Shown piece after piece: positions 27,203-36,521 of a DNA stretch of 64,000 nucleotides. The notes beneath the pieces were generated by a model. It was not told the DNA's origin. It did no database searches and saw nothing but the letters and a program-made list of their open reading frames with translations. The stretch is taken from positions 1 to 64,000 of the IMG/VR virus record IMGVR_UViG_3300043427_003544, one strand, 5' to 3'. Numbering within the stretch: position 1 is the first letter of the stretch; every line of letters begins with the position of its first letter. The stretch comes from a virus. The position numbers and the translations under genes were made by a program.

Positions 27203-27490
27203 TTATTTTAATTTCTTCAAGACTGGTATATCCATACCTATTTTCTCTTTTGTCATTTGCTCATCTTGTACATACACTGTACCAATTTCATCTTCGTGAA
27301 ACGATATTATAGTAACCGGTAATTTACTTACAGGGTCAGATTCCATTATAAAACCAACTAATACTTTATCACCAACCTCTATTTTTCTTCCTGAAGAATA
27401 TCTTTGATTTGGATTCTTCATGGCTTCTTCCTCAGTCAGAACTATTTTAGTATTGTTAATCTGAAATTGTAAAAATTCTTCGAGTTTCAT
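27203..27490 (-). CDS. small unassigned replication-block protein
   Basis: A 95-aa protein of no recognised family. The N-terminal 25 residues are probably helical (MKLEEFLQFQINNTKIVLTE). The remainder looks like a small beta barrel (GRKIEVGDKVLVGFIMESDP, then LPVTIISFHEDEIGTVYV), and the C-terminus is basic (PVLKKLK). It lies 6 bases upstream of uvsX and just after the terminator that follows the gp32-like gene, so it would be transcribed by read-through or from an unseen promoter. A recombination mediator such as UvsY might be expected here, but UvsY is mainly helical and I see no real likeness. Confidence 0.5.
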   Translation of the reverse strand: MKLEEFLQFQINNTKIVLTEEEAMKNPNQRYSSGRKIEVGDKVLVGFIMESDPVSKLPVTIISFHEDEIGTVYVQDEQMTKEKIGMDIPVLKKLK

Positions 27491-27501
27491 GTTTCTATAT
27501 T

Positions 27502-27534
27502 AAAAAAAAATTGTGGGTGGCATTTACCACCCAC
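27502..27534 (-). terminator. rho-independent terminator after gp32-like gene
   Basis: On the minus strand an 8-bp GC-rich stem (arms 27513-27520 and 27527-27534, GTGGGTGG/CCACCCAC) with a 6-base loop is followed by nine T. It lies 10 bases beyond the stop of the gp32-like gene, so it would cap the abundant SSB transcript. Confidence 0.88.
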
Positions 27535-27544
27535 TTATTAAAAA

Positions 27545-28387
27545 TTAAAACGGTAAGTCTTCGTCTGGTTCAGATTCTGCCTGTGGGTCACTATATTTTT
27601 TACTACCACCAATCGATGTTTCTCCCTCGGTACTATCTCCGTAGATATATTTACCTAATTCTGAATCCCATCTTGGTGTCTCACCTCTAGCAATTGCTTC
27701 CAAATAGTCTACAGGTTTTTTAGAATACACATCGTTCCAAGTCAACTCATCTTTAACCCACTCAGAAGCCTGTTCTTTTTCAGAATGTACTGGAGTTGGG
27801 TCATCGTACATAATTGTTGATACAGTTGTATATTCTTTACCTTTTGGAGTTTTAGATTTTGTTAATTCGATAATCAAATCTCTACCTTTTTCAGCATCTG
27901 TAATATCACCTTTAGCTCTCCAAATAGGAATAATCTTATCGAGAATGCCCTCGTTTTTATAATTGTGTTTGAATCTCCAAAACTTAGGTCCGTCTTGTTC
28001 GTTGTCTCTATCTATTACCTTAACAATATAGAATTTACGAGATTTGTATTGTTTTGCTAACTCTTTGTCAGATTCTTTACCTGTTGACATAAGTTCTTCA
28101 TAAACTTCATTCAGAGGTGAACGTTCGTTGTCATTTTTTCCTGGGTCATAGAATTTTTGCCATTTACCTCCAACTTGGATTTCGTGGTACCAAGCTTCTT
28201 TAAATGGTGATGAACCATCTGGTGTAGGGAGAATTCTTATTCTCCTTTGTCCTGAACTTTCTTTATCACCCAAAATGAGAGCAAAATACTTTTTCATTCT
28301 TTCGTCTTGAGACATTTTTCCTTGGGCCCCGCCCCCTGAAATTTTCGATTTTTCGTACTGTGCCAATACGGCGTCTAATGTATTCAT
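27545..28387 (-). CDS. gp32-like single-stranded DNA-binding protein
   Basis: A 280-aa protein that would coat ssDNA at the fork and in recombination. The order is as in T4 gp32 (301 aa): an N-terminal self-association helix (LDAVLAQYEKSK), an OB-type core from about 30 to 220 (GQRRIRILPTPDGSSPFKEA, later GPKFWRFKHNYKN), then an acidic tail. Two features stand out. There is no cysteine in the whole protein, so the gp32 zinc site is missing. The last residues are DEDLPF, matching the bacterial SSB-Ct tip (DDDIPF) that recruits host repair and replication proteins. It has its own host-type promoter and a strong terminator, so it forms a separate highly expressed unit. The gp32 assignment rests on layout and fold-like text and is good but not certain. 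Confidence 0.8.
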   Translation of the reverse strand: MNTLDAVLAQYEKSKISGGGAQGKMSQDERMKKYFALILGDKESSGQRRIRILPTPDGSSPFKEAWYHEIQVGGKWQKFYDPGKNDNERSPLNEVYEELMSTGKESDKELAKQYKSRKFYIVKVIDRDNEQDGPKFWRFKHNYKNEGILDKIIPIWRAKGDITDAEKGRDLIIELTKSKTPKGKEYTTVSTIMYDDPTPVHSEKEQASEWVKDELTWNDVYSKKPVDYLEAIARGETPRWDSELGKYIYGDSTEGETSIGGSKKYSDPQAESEPDEDLPF

Positions 28388-28405
28388 GTTATAAAATTTA
28401 TATTA

Positions 28406-28437
28406 CAAATATAGTTCAAATAAACAACTTTGTCAAA
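28406..28437 (-). promoter_or_regulatory. Bacteroidota-type promoter of gp32-like gene
   Basis: On the minus strand TTTG (28434-28437), a 20-base spacer, then TATATTTG (28406-28413). This is an exact fit to the Bacteroidota housekeeping consensus TTTG-N19-21-TAnnTTTG. Transcription would start near 28399, about 12 bases before the ATG at 28387. No Shine-Dalgarno sequence is present, as usual in Bacteroidota. Confidence 0.75.
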
Positions 28438-28439
28438 TT

Positions 28440-28461
28440 AAAAAGGTCCCGTAAGGGACCT
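28440..28461 (-). terminator. rho-independent terminator after coiled-coil gene
   Basis: On the minus strand a 7-bp stem (AGGTCCC/GGGACCT, 28444-28461) with a 4-base loop is followed by five T and more A/T. It starts 4 bases past the stop of the 206-aa gene and abuts the -33 box of the next promoter, separating the structural and SSB units. Confidence 0.82.
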
Positions 28462-28465
28462 CTCA

Positions 28466-29086
28466 TTAATATTCTGGGTTGAAGTGTGGTTGGAAACTAT
28501 CTTTCATTTCCTTATCACTAACATCAGTTATTTGGTCAGAAGTCAAAACATAATCATGTTTTCCCGTCTTTTCCATTTCTTCCTTTTTATCTTCGAAGAA
28601 GTCTGAAAGTTTTTGATTAAATGGATACGAATCATAAGTTCTTAATTCCAATTTTTCTTCAGGTGTCTTTTCTCTGTATTTTTCTATTTTACCTTCTAAA
28701 GAATTCAGTTTATTTAACACAGCATCCATCTGAGAAAGTTTTTGCTCTAAATTAGAAACTTGAGAAAATAATGAGTTAAAATACTCCTCTTGTTTTCTTT
28801 CTATGTTCTCTTGAGATTTTACTAAATCTGTTACTTCCAATTCTTCTTTACCAGTATCTTCTTCTGAAGTTCCTTGGTCATCTATTTTTTCAACATCAGT
28901 ATCAGTTTCTACATCAATCTTTTCGGGTTGTGTATCCATTGCAGTTTCCTCGGGTTGAGGAGCATCCTCTGGCGTAGGTGGTGGAGCTGGAGGTAGAGCT
29001 TCAGGTGCTCCGGCCTGTTCATTTATATACTTGTTAATAAAATGATACCTCTCAATTTCACTTAAAATTTTTTTATCTATACCCAT
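28466..29086 (-). CDS. acidic coiled-coil protein, unassigned
   Basis: A 206-aa protein. Residues 1-22 form a helix (ILSEIERYHFINKYINEQ). Residues about 23-85 are a Pro/Glu/Asp/Thr-rich disordered linker (PPAPPPTPEDAPQPEE). Residues about 90-150 carry heptad-like leucines typical of a coiled coil (LFSQVSNLEQKLSQMDAVLN). The last 50 residues are acidic (SDFFEDKKEEMEKTGKHD) and end FNPEY. No family is recognised. It follows the 74-aa gene by 2 bases and precedes a strong terminator, so it ends the hub-region transcription unit. A virion or scaffolding role would fit the domain plan, but this is inference only. Confidence 0.55.
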   Translation of the reverse strand: MGIDKKILSEIERYHFINKYINEQAGAPEALPPAPPPTPEDAPQPEETAMDTQPEKIDVETDTDVEKIDDQGTSEEDTGKEELEVTDLVKSQENIERKQEEYFNSLFSQVSNLEQKLSQMDAVLNKLNSLEGKIEKYREKTPEEKLELRTYDSYPFNQKLSDFFEDKKEEMEKTGKHDYVLTSDQITDVSDKEMKDSFQPHFNPEY

Positions 29087-29088
29087 TT

Positions 29089-29313
29089 TTAGCCATTTAA
29101 TAATTGTTTTATTCCACCTACTGTTTCTACTTTTACTTTTCTATTTGCAAAAACTTGGTGCCCTGCTCTTTCGATTAATCCATCTCTTTCTCTCACAACG
29201 TAACATTCTCCTGTATCCAAATCACAAACTTCTTTGGAGCCATCTCCATTATCTGATTCACTAAATCTTACTTTTTTTCCTAAATAGTTGTTCAAGATAT
29301 TATTAATACTCAT
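29089..29313 (-). CDS. small unassigned protein
   Basis: A 74-aa protein started at the internal ATG at 29313. A longer in-frame reading from 29463 would overlap the hub gene by about 100 bases and has an unlikely basic N-terminus. The text is MSINNILNNYLGKKVRFSES, then CDLDTGECYVVRERDGLIER. It looks like a compact beta domain with two Cys nine positions apart. A TATTTAT motif lies 14 bases before the chosen start. The 52-base gap upstream holds nothing else. The coiled-coil gene follows by 2 bases. Function unknown. Confidence 0.6.
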   Translation of the reverse strand: MSINNILNNYLGKKVRFSESDNGDGSKEVCDLDTGECYVVRERDGLIERAGHQVFANRKVKVETVGGIKQLLNG

Positions 29314-29326
29314 AAAATCTTTTCTT

Positions 29327-29333
29327 ATAAATA
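29327..29333 (-). promoter_or_regulatory. TATTTAT motif, candidate phage promoter element
   Basis: Coding-strand TATTTAT 14 bases before the ATG of the 74-aa gene, which supports the internal start chosen there. Confidence 0.35.
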
Positions 29334-29365
29334 TATGCAAAAGAACAAATTGTTTATTTATGTTT

Positions 29366-32300
29366 CTAAGGTAGGAAAGTAAAATCCGTTGTTGACTGAG
29401 CTTCTCCACCCGTAGTAACAACTTTAATTTTCCCTCCAGATTTATATTGAGGAACAAATACAATTTTTGTTTGTGTATTTTCGTTTATTGTTGTACCTGA
29501 CCCATTTAAATAAACCATAGTTTTACCGATTAAATTAGTACCTGAAAGTGTAATTGGTACAATTTCTGTTGAGCCTGTTGGATTAAAGTTAATTATCGTT
29601 GGTTTTTCACAAGTTTCCTTGGTGTCGTCTTGAGTATTCAAATTGTTTTGTGGGTTGGTTCCTGTACTTGTGTTTGCGGTTGTTATTGTTCCATCAACAA
29701 TTTTGTTGATTTCTTCTGTGGTCATTTGTGATATATTCAAATTGGTTATTGTTGCCAACTTATTCATATCATTCAAAGCTTCTTTCATTCTATCAGAATC
29801 AATTTTGACTGAAGATGTATTACTCGAAAGTAATGTATTGTATGTGTTTACAGAAGTTCCTGATGGGTTAAAGAAACAATAAAAATACTTATTCAATCCT
29901 TCCTGAACTATTCTTTTTTTATTTTTTTCCATTCGAGAATTTAAAAAATCAAAATATCTGAAAGTAGAATCAAAGTTTGCAAATGGTACTGTATTATCAG
30001 CCACATCAACACAACAATAGGTTTTATCAAAGAAAGATTTATAATTTGATTTGTAATCGTTTGTCAAATTAATTTTATTACAATAGTTGTTGTTGTACCC
30101 AACTATCTGCCCGTTGTCAATTTGAGATGAAATATAACTATAAACATAGAAAGCTCTTTGTAATATTGGGTCAACTGAGCCCGTCCTTTCTGTCAATACA
30201 GAATTGATGACTTTAATCATTTCTTCCTTGGTAATTTTTGTCACGACAGTCGGAATGTTTACAAATCCGTCTTGTAAATAAAGTTGATTTACAGTCAAGT
30301 CACATGCACCCAAAGTAGAAGAAGTGTTATTGTTATTCGAAGAATTATTTGTTGCGGTTTGATTATTCGTCGTAGATATTGGTGGTGTTTTTTGTACTTT
30401 ATTTCTAATTACTGTTTCAATTCTTGTCAATAAATTTTGATTTATACTTTGTAGATACTTGTCTATTTGTGGTAAATCAAATATACCTTGCCTAACTCCT
30501 GTAAATTGTGTTTGGAATACACCAGGACTTATAGTGTGTTCAACATCTGTTATGAGATATGGTCCGTAGAACATAGGGACATTTCTCAAATTGAAATACA
30601 TTGCAGGTTGTATCATAGCATTACCCAGTGACTCAACAGTGCAAGGATAGGTTCTTTGTAGATAGAAATTGTAGAGACTTGTGTTTTGAGTTGCTGTTTG
30701 AGTACCTGAGTTAATATTAATTGTGTTTAACGTTTGTTGTACAGATTCTGATGTTGCCTTACCATTATCTTGTCCAACTTGGAATGAATAAAAGACGTTT
30801 TGATTTTTAATTCCGATGTCTACATTGAATCCGACACATCTGTTAGATTTTGCATAATCAGCTTCTGACTTATTCGACAAATTTTCTCTAAGTGGAACTT
30901 GTGGAGGTATTCCAAAATCAAAACCATCGTTTCTATATCTAAAATATTTGTTTTTTGGTAATGCCGGATAATTTGATGGTTTACCAACAAAGAACCCTAC
31001 TAGTTTTGGAGAACTTTCTCTGTAATCAACATTTAAAAATGTTCCCCAAAGATTATTCGCAAAATCTAGACTTCCTTCTGGTTTCCTAGTGGTGACTCCA
31101 TCAACATCTTGGACATTGTAAAAATTAACATAGGCGGGAAGATTCATCACGTTGAACTTATTTTTCAACATCAGTGATGTTATTAAATCTTGTACAGTCT
31201 TATTATCATTTTCTTTTGCTGATGTAAGCATTGTTTTTAAATCGAAAATATCAACAAGTAGTATATCTCCTATGTTTCTCGAAGCTCTATCTAAAAATAG
31301 AATATCTTCAAAAAGAGTTTTAGTTTCAAAATCGTACCCGGCAACCCATTTATCGTTCAAACTTTTGAACATTTCATAAAAATTAATTTTAGATTGTTGT
31401 CCATCGATTATACTTGGTTTTACCGTTTCACTTACTTGGCTTTGATTTGGTAATTTTTTTCTTATTAAATTTAAAACCCCATCAATAAATAAATCTTGTA
31501 TACCTTTACATGCCGCAAAATATTCTTCTAATTGTCTTTTAACCCCTAAAACTGTACTAGACTTTTGAAGTTTTTGTGTTGCGTAAATTTTAATAAGTGG
31601 AGAAAGAAGCTGAATATTTTCAACTGTGAATTTTATATTATTGTCAATAAAGAAATCAGTAATGAATGAACCATTATCTTTGTATACCAATTGAGGTATT
31701 GTAGAAAATCCTACTTCTAATTCCAATTCGAGCCACTCTTTCGGGTAATTTGTTTTAGATTGTTGTAAAGTCGTTGTTCCTCCTTGAGAGGGTAAACTAC
31801 CTTCTACATATGGTTCAAATTTTATCGGGTCAATAAATGTCTGACCTAATCCTTGAGGGTATAAGTAAGAATCAAAAATTCTTTTGTTATAGTTCGTTGG
31901 ATTACCATATCTAAAAATAACATCATACTCTAAAAATGATGCTAATTTGCTCTGAATGTTTTCATACTGAGTATTGATTGTATTAAGAAAATATGTTTGA
32001 TTTGGAACGTTGGAAGTGTTAAAAGGTACTTTCATCATGTTACTGAAGAACGCTTGAAAGTTTCTATATATTGAATTATTGTCAACCCCATTTGAGTCTA
32101 AACCATAAAGTTGAAATCCTGTAGTAAGGTCAGTTGCGGGTTTCGAAAAATTCAAGAACTCTGTTTCGAAAGTATCCAAAATCTTTTTTTCGAACACAGA
32201 AAATATATCATCAATTTTCATGTAGTTTTCTACCTCAGAAAATCTGAAAGGCGATAATTCTCCAGGTTCCATTTTGAACACATTAATGTATTCATCATAC

Positions 32301-35300
32301 TTTGGTTTTTTTATTTTTTCGAAATCAAAATATCCGAAATTAGGTGCCGCCCAAAATAGTCTGACTGAACCGTTAAACACGCTAGGATTTCCAGCAAATG
32401 CGTATCCTTGAGTTAGTGTATTTCCATTGACAAGAGCTTGTTCTGACTCATTAACGTATGTACCGAATGACGGCATCACATACATTTCTTGTATTGATTT
32501 GGTTTCTGTTTTACAATCTAATGTGGTCGATGAAAACTCGATATTTGCCGGAATTAAAACTGACCAAGTTTTCACATTGAATGAATTACTACCGTTTTGC
32601 ACATTAGATATATTAGAGGTGGGGAAGTTATAAACGTTCATACCTCTATTCACAGCACTTTGGATTTCATCATCAGTATAGTCCTTGAATAAATCATACC
32701 CGTTATAGAATACATTAAAGTCATTTATTGTTTTGGGATAAAATCCCACTTCTATATTATTAATTTGACTATATCCTGATTGTAATTGAATTTTTTGTTC
32801 TTGACCATTTTTTACATAACTATAAGTTTTGGCAACATTTCTAGTTATTGGGTCATATTGGTCAACAAAGTTGAAACTACTCCAAACATCAGATAAGATG
32901 TCTCCACCTGTTTGTTTGAATGTTTTATATCGGTGCCAAATTGAACCCATTTTTAAAATCCATGCATAAGGAAGTTTGTGTATTGCACCATATTTTTTTA
33001 GTGATGCAAACATGTAATTCAAATCGTCAATTGGATTTTGTAAACCTATTTCTATATCAGCGGTGGTTGTCACCGTTGATGTTGATTTAAGTTTCTCTCT
33101 AAGACTTATTAGTGGTAATGAATTCAAGAAAAGGTAAGCCGCCGCTTTAAATGGGTTTTGTGATGACCTTCTCAAATTATCAACCCCTTTGGATATTGAA
33201 TTTATAAAGAAGGGGGTATTCAACATTGATGTTGTTGTCACAATGGGTAATTGTCTTTGTCCTGCAGCAGTTCTTGCTGGCGAGTCTGTAAAAGTATATC
33301 CTACTGTTGGAGGAAAGTCTGAAGGGAAAGTTGAGTTATAAAACTCATTTATCAACAAAGAATTTGTTACTATTTTGTTCGGATTATTAGAATACAAATA
33401 ACAAAAATTTGTGACAGGTCTTTTTACATTATAATTGTCCAAATCGTTAAAATTCGAAATGACATTTCTTTGTTCAAAAACTTCTAATACAGCATTAGTA
33501 TTATATCTTTTATTTGCTTTGTTTTGGTCATACCCCACCAAATTTGTTTCACACCATGTATCGTTGATAAACGGATAAGTGTCCATGATATTTGGTTCCG
33601 TATCTATTTCGATTACTGAACGTAATTGTTCGTTTGTATTTGGTAGGTTTTTTTGTGGCTCAGGTCCTAACTCACTCACTTCGAGTATTGAGAAAGATTT
33701 GTCAGTAAGTGTCCTAAGATAAGGAGTGACAAAAAAATCTCTTATAAAATCTTGCCAAGACCTACCTGTACCTTGGTTAGAAAACCCTTTCAAAAGATTC
33801 AAATAATTATTGGCAGTAATGTCATAATTCTTCAATTTATAATTTAAGTATGGAGTACTTACCCCCAAACTTAATTCTATGTTTTGACTTTCTAAGTCTT
33901 GTAAAAGAGTTGTCAGATATGTTTTTCTGTTCTCGGGTGTTCTACCTAATCCAGTATAATAAGCCGTAACAAATTGTCTCTCCCAAATTTCATAGAAAAA
34001 TTTGAGTTCATCTTTATTTCTATATGCAATATCTAACTGAGGATATTCTATTGCGTTAATATTAATTAAATTTGTTTGTTCTGATGTGTCTAATGGTGGT
34101 TGAGAAACCGGTATATCAAACTTTTGAGTAAGTCCCTTACAATATTCCTCAACAAACTCAACCTCAGGCCATTTGTCATACTCATCCGCCTTTGTCAACC
34201 CAACAACTGATGGGTCAGCTAAATAGGTTAATTGAAATCTACCTTCAACATCTTTGTTTGTTTCAACAAAAAATTGTGGCCACGGATAAACAAGTTCTTT
34301 AGCATCATCCAATGGTGTACTATCAATAGTACTTATCTGAACTTCATCACCTTTTAAATCTGAACTTTTTACTGAAAATTGATTAGTGTAAACACTTTTC
34401 CTTATCGGGTCGTTTCTCAAAGACCATGCTTTAGTATGAACATCGTCAAGTAATCTCAAAAATCCCTCGGTAGTTGCCATTATAATTCCAACAATATTTC
34501 TTATTGAAGGTCTAAAACCAATACCTTGTTTAGGGTCTTCTATTTTTTTGGAAAGTTCTGTAGTTATTAGAGATTCATAATCCGCCTGTTTTCTATTGGC
34601 ACTAGTTTCCATTACTTGTAGTTTTTGTAAAAAACCATCAAAATCGAAAACTGGTCCGAATATTATAGATTCTTTACCACTAGAGTCGACTTGTTTGTAT
34701 CCTGTAAATAGATTTTTTCTTTGTTGTTTATAATTCTCTACTTCAGGTGAGTCTACTGACTGCGCAAATATCCCTTTCTCTTGAGCACTTTTTAGTAAGT
34801 CTACCGTTGCAGTATCAAAATTACTAATCACGATAGTATCAAATTTTATCGGATTAATAATTGGGAACTTTCCTCTTTTACCTAATGTACCAGCATTTGC
34901 CAAAGTTTCTGTATATTCACCTATAATTCTTTTTAATTCCTCAAGAGCGGTATTTTTTTCAGTGACATTGAAACTATTTTCTTTGAATGTGTATACCCTA
35001 CCTCCGTTTTTCAAAATAATTGGGACAGGGTCGACCCATTGGATAAACCAAGAATCGTTTGCCAACAAAACTTGGTCGGCATATTTTTTCAAATTTCCTT
35101 TATAATCTCTACAATCTGTTAAAGGTTGGACATCAGCCTCTGTAAAAGATTCTAATATTCTAGTTTCAAAAGTTTGTATAATGTCAATTAATTGGTAGAA
35201 CGTTATTTCAGGAAAATCTTTTGGTAATAATTTTTTTGCTTTGTATTCACTGTAAACCTCAACAATTTTCTCATAACCTTTTTCTGTCACTAATGAACTA

Positions 35301-36208
35301 ACGACTTGATTATTGTTTGTATTGAGTGGTTGTGGTGCGTTATTACCTGTGGCGATAGCCGCATTTTGTACGTTTTCTGTCGGGTTCGAACTTCTTGTAA
35401 TGTTATATATAGTTGAGTACATGTGAGGTGCCGCAAGCAAATGTTGCATTTGTACCTCATTCAATATTCCAAATTTAAATCCTTGGAATTCCAAATTGAC
35501 TTGATAGTTCCCACTGAATGTGTTGAACCTTGCATTGAAACTTTTAAGATTTAGTTGGTACCTAATTGCCTTACCAAAATATCCTTTTAATGTTAAGTAG
35601 AAAGGAGGGTATGGCATATTGAAAAATGCCGCATAAGGCGATTGGTCTCCCAAAGAAAATAATGCCTTTCCTTGTACATCTTCCATTGTTATTGAAACAG
35701 TGGGTATGAACGAGCTCGTTATTTTTACCAAGATACTTGTTATACCTAACAGTCCATTATCAACACTACCATCTATTCCGTTGGATTTGATTCCCGATTT
35801 ATTGTACGACTCTTTTCGATTTGGTGATTGAATTAGGGTTTCTGTCTTTTGATTAGCACCCATTCCGTATTTACCATTAGGGTCTTTCGAGGTAGTATCT
35901 TTACCTGTCAATTCATCATAATATGTTGTGGCAAAGTAGTCTTTTTTGTTTGGCCCTAAAAAATTAATTTTTGCAATGGAAATTGTTCTACTTGTATCTT
36001 GTGGACTTCCTCCGACAGCAAGTTTTGTTCTTGGTAAGACCTCTGCTTCCAAGTTTGCATACATAACCAAATTCTCATGGTCGACTAATCTTTCTTTAAT
36101 ATTACCTTGATAATCAATGGTTTTATTTGGGTCAACGATGATGATATTATCATAATCAAATTCAACCAAAATATTTCCAGAATTATCAGGTTGTAAATTA
36201 CCTACCAT
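29366..36208 (-). CDS. giant baseplate hub-like protein with C-terminal TIG domain
   Basis: At 2280 aa this is the largest gene in the window. The N-terminal 280 residues have hub-like beta text (ITMEDVQGKALFSLGDQSPY, then FFNMPYPPFYLTLKGYFG). Around residues 1865-1905 the run MFYGPYLITDVEHTISPG followed by FQTQFTGVRQG resembles the closing part of phage hub proteins of the gp27/gpD type. Residues about 1960-2150 hold a Cys-containing globular domain (NNNYCNKINLTNDYKS, later FANFDSTFRYFDFLNSRM) that weakly recalls glucosaminidase/lysozyme-type domains. The last 85 residues are an IPT/TIG Ig-like domain (PTIINFNPTGSTEIVPITLS). It overlaps the gp53-like gene by 11 bases. Place and content favour a hub or spike complex that may carry a cell-wall-acting part. 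The enzymatic idea is tentative. Confidence 0.65.
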   Translation of the reverse strand: MVGNLQPDNSGNILVEFDYDNIIIVDPNKTIDYQGNIKERLVDHENLVMYANLEAEVLPRTKLAVGGSPQDTSRTISIAKINFLGPNKKDYFATTYYDELTGKDTTSKDPNGKYGMGANQKTETLIQSPNRKESYNKSGIKSNGIDGSVDNGLLGITSILVKITSSFIPTVSITMEDVQGKALFSLGDQSPYAAFFNMPYPPFYLTLKGYFGKAIRYQLNLKSFNARFNTFSGNYQVNLEFQGFKFGILNEVQMQHLLAAPHMYSTIYNITRSSNPTENVQNAAIATGNNAPQPLNTNNNQVVSSLVTEKGYEKIVEVYSEYKAKKLLPKDFPEITFYQLIDIIQTFETRILESFTEADVQPLTDCRDYKGNLKKYADQVLLANDSWFIQWVDPVPIILKNGGRVYTFKENSFNVTEKNTALEELKRIIGEYTETLANAGTLGKRGKFPIINPIKFDTIVISNFDTATVDLLKSAQEKGIFAQSVDSPEVENYKQQRKNLFTGYKQVDSSGKESIIFGPVFDFDGFLQKLQVMETSANRKQADYESLITTELSKKIEDPKQGIGFRPSIRNIVGIIMATTEGFLRLLDDVHTKAWSLRNDPIRKSVYTNQFSVKSSDLKGDEVQISTIDSTPLDDAKELVYPWPQFFVETNKDVEGRFQLTYLADPSVVGLTKADEYDKWPEVEFVEEYCKGLTQKFDIPVSQPPLDTSEQTNLININAIEYPQLDIAYRNKDELKFFYEIWERQFVTAYYTGLGRTPENRKTYLTTLLQDLESQNIELSLGVSTPYLNYKLKNYDITANNYLNLLKGFSNQGTGRSWQDFIRDFFVTPYLRTLTDKSFSILEVSELGPEPQKNLPNTNEQLRSVIEIDTEPNIMDTYPFINDTWCETNLVGYDQNKANKRYNTNAVLEVFEQRNVISNFNDLDNYNVKRPVTNFCYLYSNNPNKIVTNSLLINEFYNSTFPSDFPPTVGYTFTDSPARTAAGQRQLPIVTTTSMLNTPFFINSISKGVDNLRRSSQNPFKAAAYLFLNSLPLISLREKLKSTSTVTTTADIEIGLQNPIDDLNYMFASLKKYGAIHKLPYAWILKMGSIWHRYKTFKQTGGDILSDVWSSFNFVDQYDPITRNVAKTYSYVKNGQEQKIQLQSGYSQINNIEVGFYPKTINDFNVFYNGYDLFKDYTDDEIQSAVNRGMNVYNFPTSNISNVQNGSNSFNVKTWSVLIPANIEFSSTTLDCKTETKSIQEMYVMPSFGTYVNESEQALVNGNTLTQGYAFAGNPSVFNGSVRLFWAAPNFGYFDFEKIKKPKYDEYINVFKMEPGELSPFRFSEVENYMKIDDIFSVFEKKILDTFETEFLNFSKPATDLTTGFQLYGLDSNGVDNNSIYRNFQAFFSNMMKVPFNTSNVPNQTYFLNTINTQYENIQSKLASFLEYDVIFRYGNPTNYNKRIFDSYLYPQGLGQTFIDPIKFEPYVEGSLPSQGGTTTLQQSKTNYPKEWLELELEVGFSTIPQLVYKDNGSFITDFFIDNNIKFTVENIQLLSPLIKIYATQKLQKSSTVLGVKRQLEEYFAACKGIQDLFIDGVLNLIRKKLPNQSQVSETVKPSIIDGQQSKINFYEMFKSLNDKWVAGYDFETKTLFEDILFLDRASRNIGDILLVDIFDLKTMLTSAKENDNKTVQDLITSLMLKNKFNVMNLPAYVNFYNVQDVDGVTTRKPEGSLDFANNLWGTFLNVDYRESSPKLVGFFVGKPSNYPALPKNKYFRYRNDGFDFGIPPQVPLRENLSNKSEADYAKSNRCVGFNVDIGIKNQNVFYSFQVGQDNGKATSESVQQTLNTININSGTQTATQNTSLYNFYLQRTYPCTVESLGNAMIQPAMYFNLRNVPMFYGPYLITDVEHTISPGVFQTQFTGVRQGIFDLPQIDKYLQSINQNLLTRIETVIRNKVQKTPPISTTNNQTATNNSSNNNNTSSTLGACDLTVNQLYLQDGFVNIPTVVTKITKEEMIKVINSVLTERTGSVDPILQRAFYVYSYISSQIDNGQIVGYNNNYCNKINLTNDYKSNYKSFFDKTYCCVDVADNTVPFANFDSTFRYFDFLNSRMEKNKKRIVQEGLNKYFYCFFNPSGTSVNTYNTLLSSNTSSVKIDSDRMKEALNDMNKLATITNLNISQMTTEEINKIVDGTITTANTSTGTNPQNNLNTQDDTKETCEKPTIINFNPTGSTEIVPITLSGTNLIGKTMVYLNGSGTTINENTQTKIVFVPQYKSGGKIKVVTTGGEAQSTTDFTFLP

Positions 36209-36521
36209 AATAATAAAAATAATTTTCTAACGCACCTTTATATTCTTGTAAGGATGCTACTAAAGGATATGGAATTGTCAATATAGCCCCGTCATATATA
36301 TTTGTTTCCAATCCACCAAACTCAGGATTTGCTTGTAATATTAACCAACCAAAATACGGTGTCCCGTAAAATTCCTGTGAAACTTTATCAAGCCTACTTC
36401 TAGCAACTTTATATATATAACTTTTGTCCGAAGTCTTTCTAGGAAGAAAAACAAAAGGTACTACGGTTTGTTGTCCGTTTATCAAAAATTCATCATATCT
36501 ATTGTAATATCCGAATGCCAT
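36198..36521 (-). CDS. gp53-like baseplate protein with LysM domain
   Basis: A 107-aa protein. After a 35-residue N-terminal part it shows a LysM-like motif: SRLDKVSQEFYGTPYFGWLI followed by LQANPEFGG, and closing in DGAILTIPYP. LysM modules occur in T4 gp53 and in small baseplate proteins of other contractile systems, where they bind the hub or tube rather than cell wall. The length is about half that of T4 gp53 (196 aa), so equivalence is partial. It overlaps the hub-like gene by 11 bases and the 1657-aa gene by one base, fitting co-translation of a baseplate complex. Confidence 0.78.
   Translation of the reverse strand: MAFGYYNRYDEFLINGQQTVVPFVFLPRKTSDKSYIYKVARSRLDKVSQEFYGTPYFGWLILQANPEFGGLETNIYDGAILTIPYPLVASLQEYKGALENYFYYYGR

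Noticed and set aside
29314-29463. N-terminal extension of the 74-aa gene
   Set aside because: It would overlap the 2280-aa gene by about 100 bases and adds basic, hydrophobic text of no family likeness. The ATG at 29313 has a motif 14 bases upstream.
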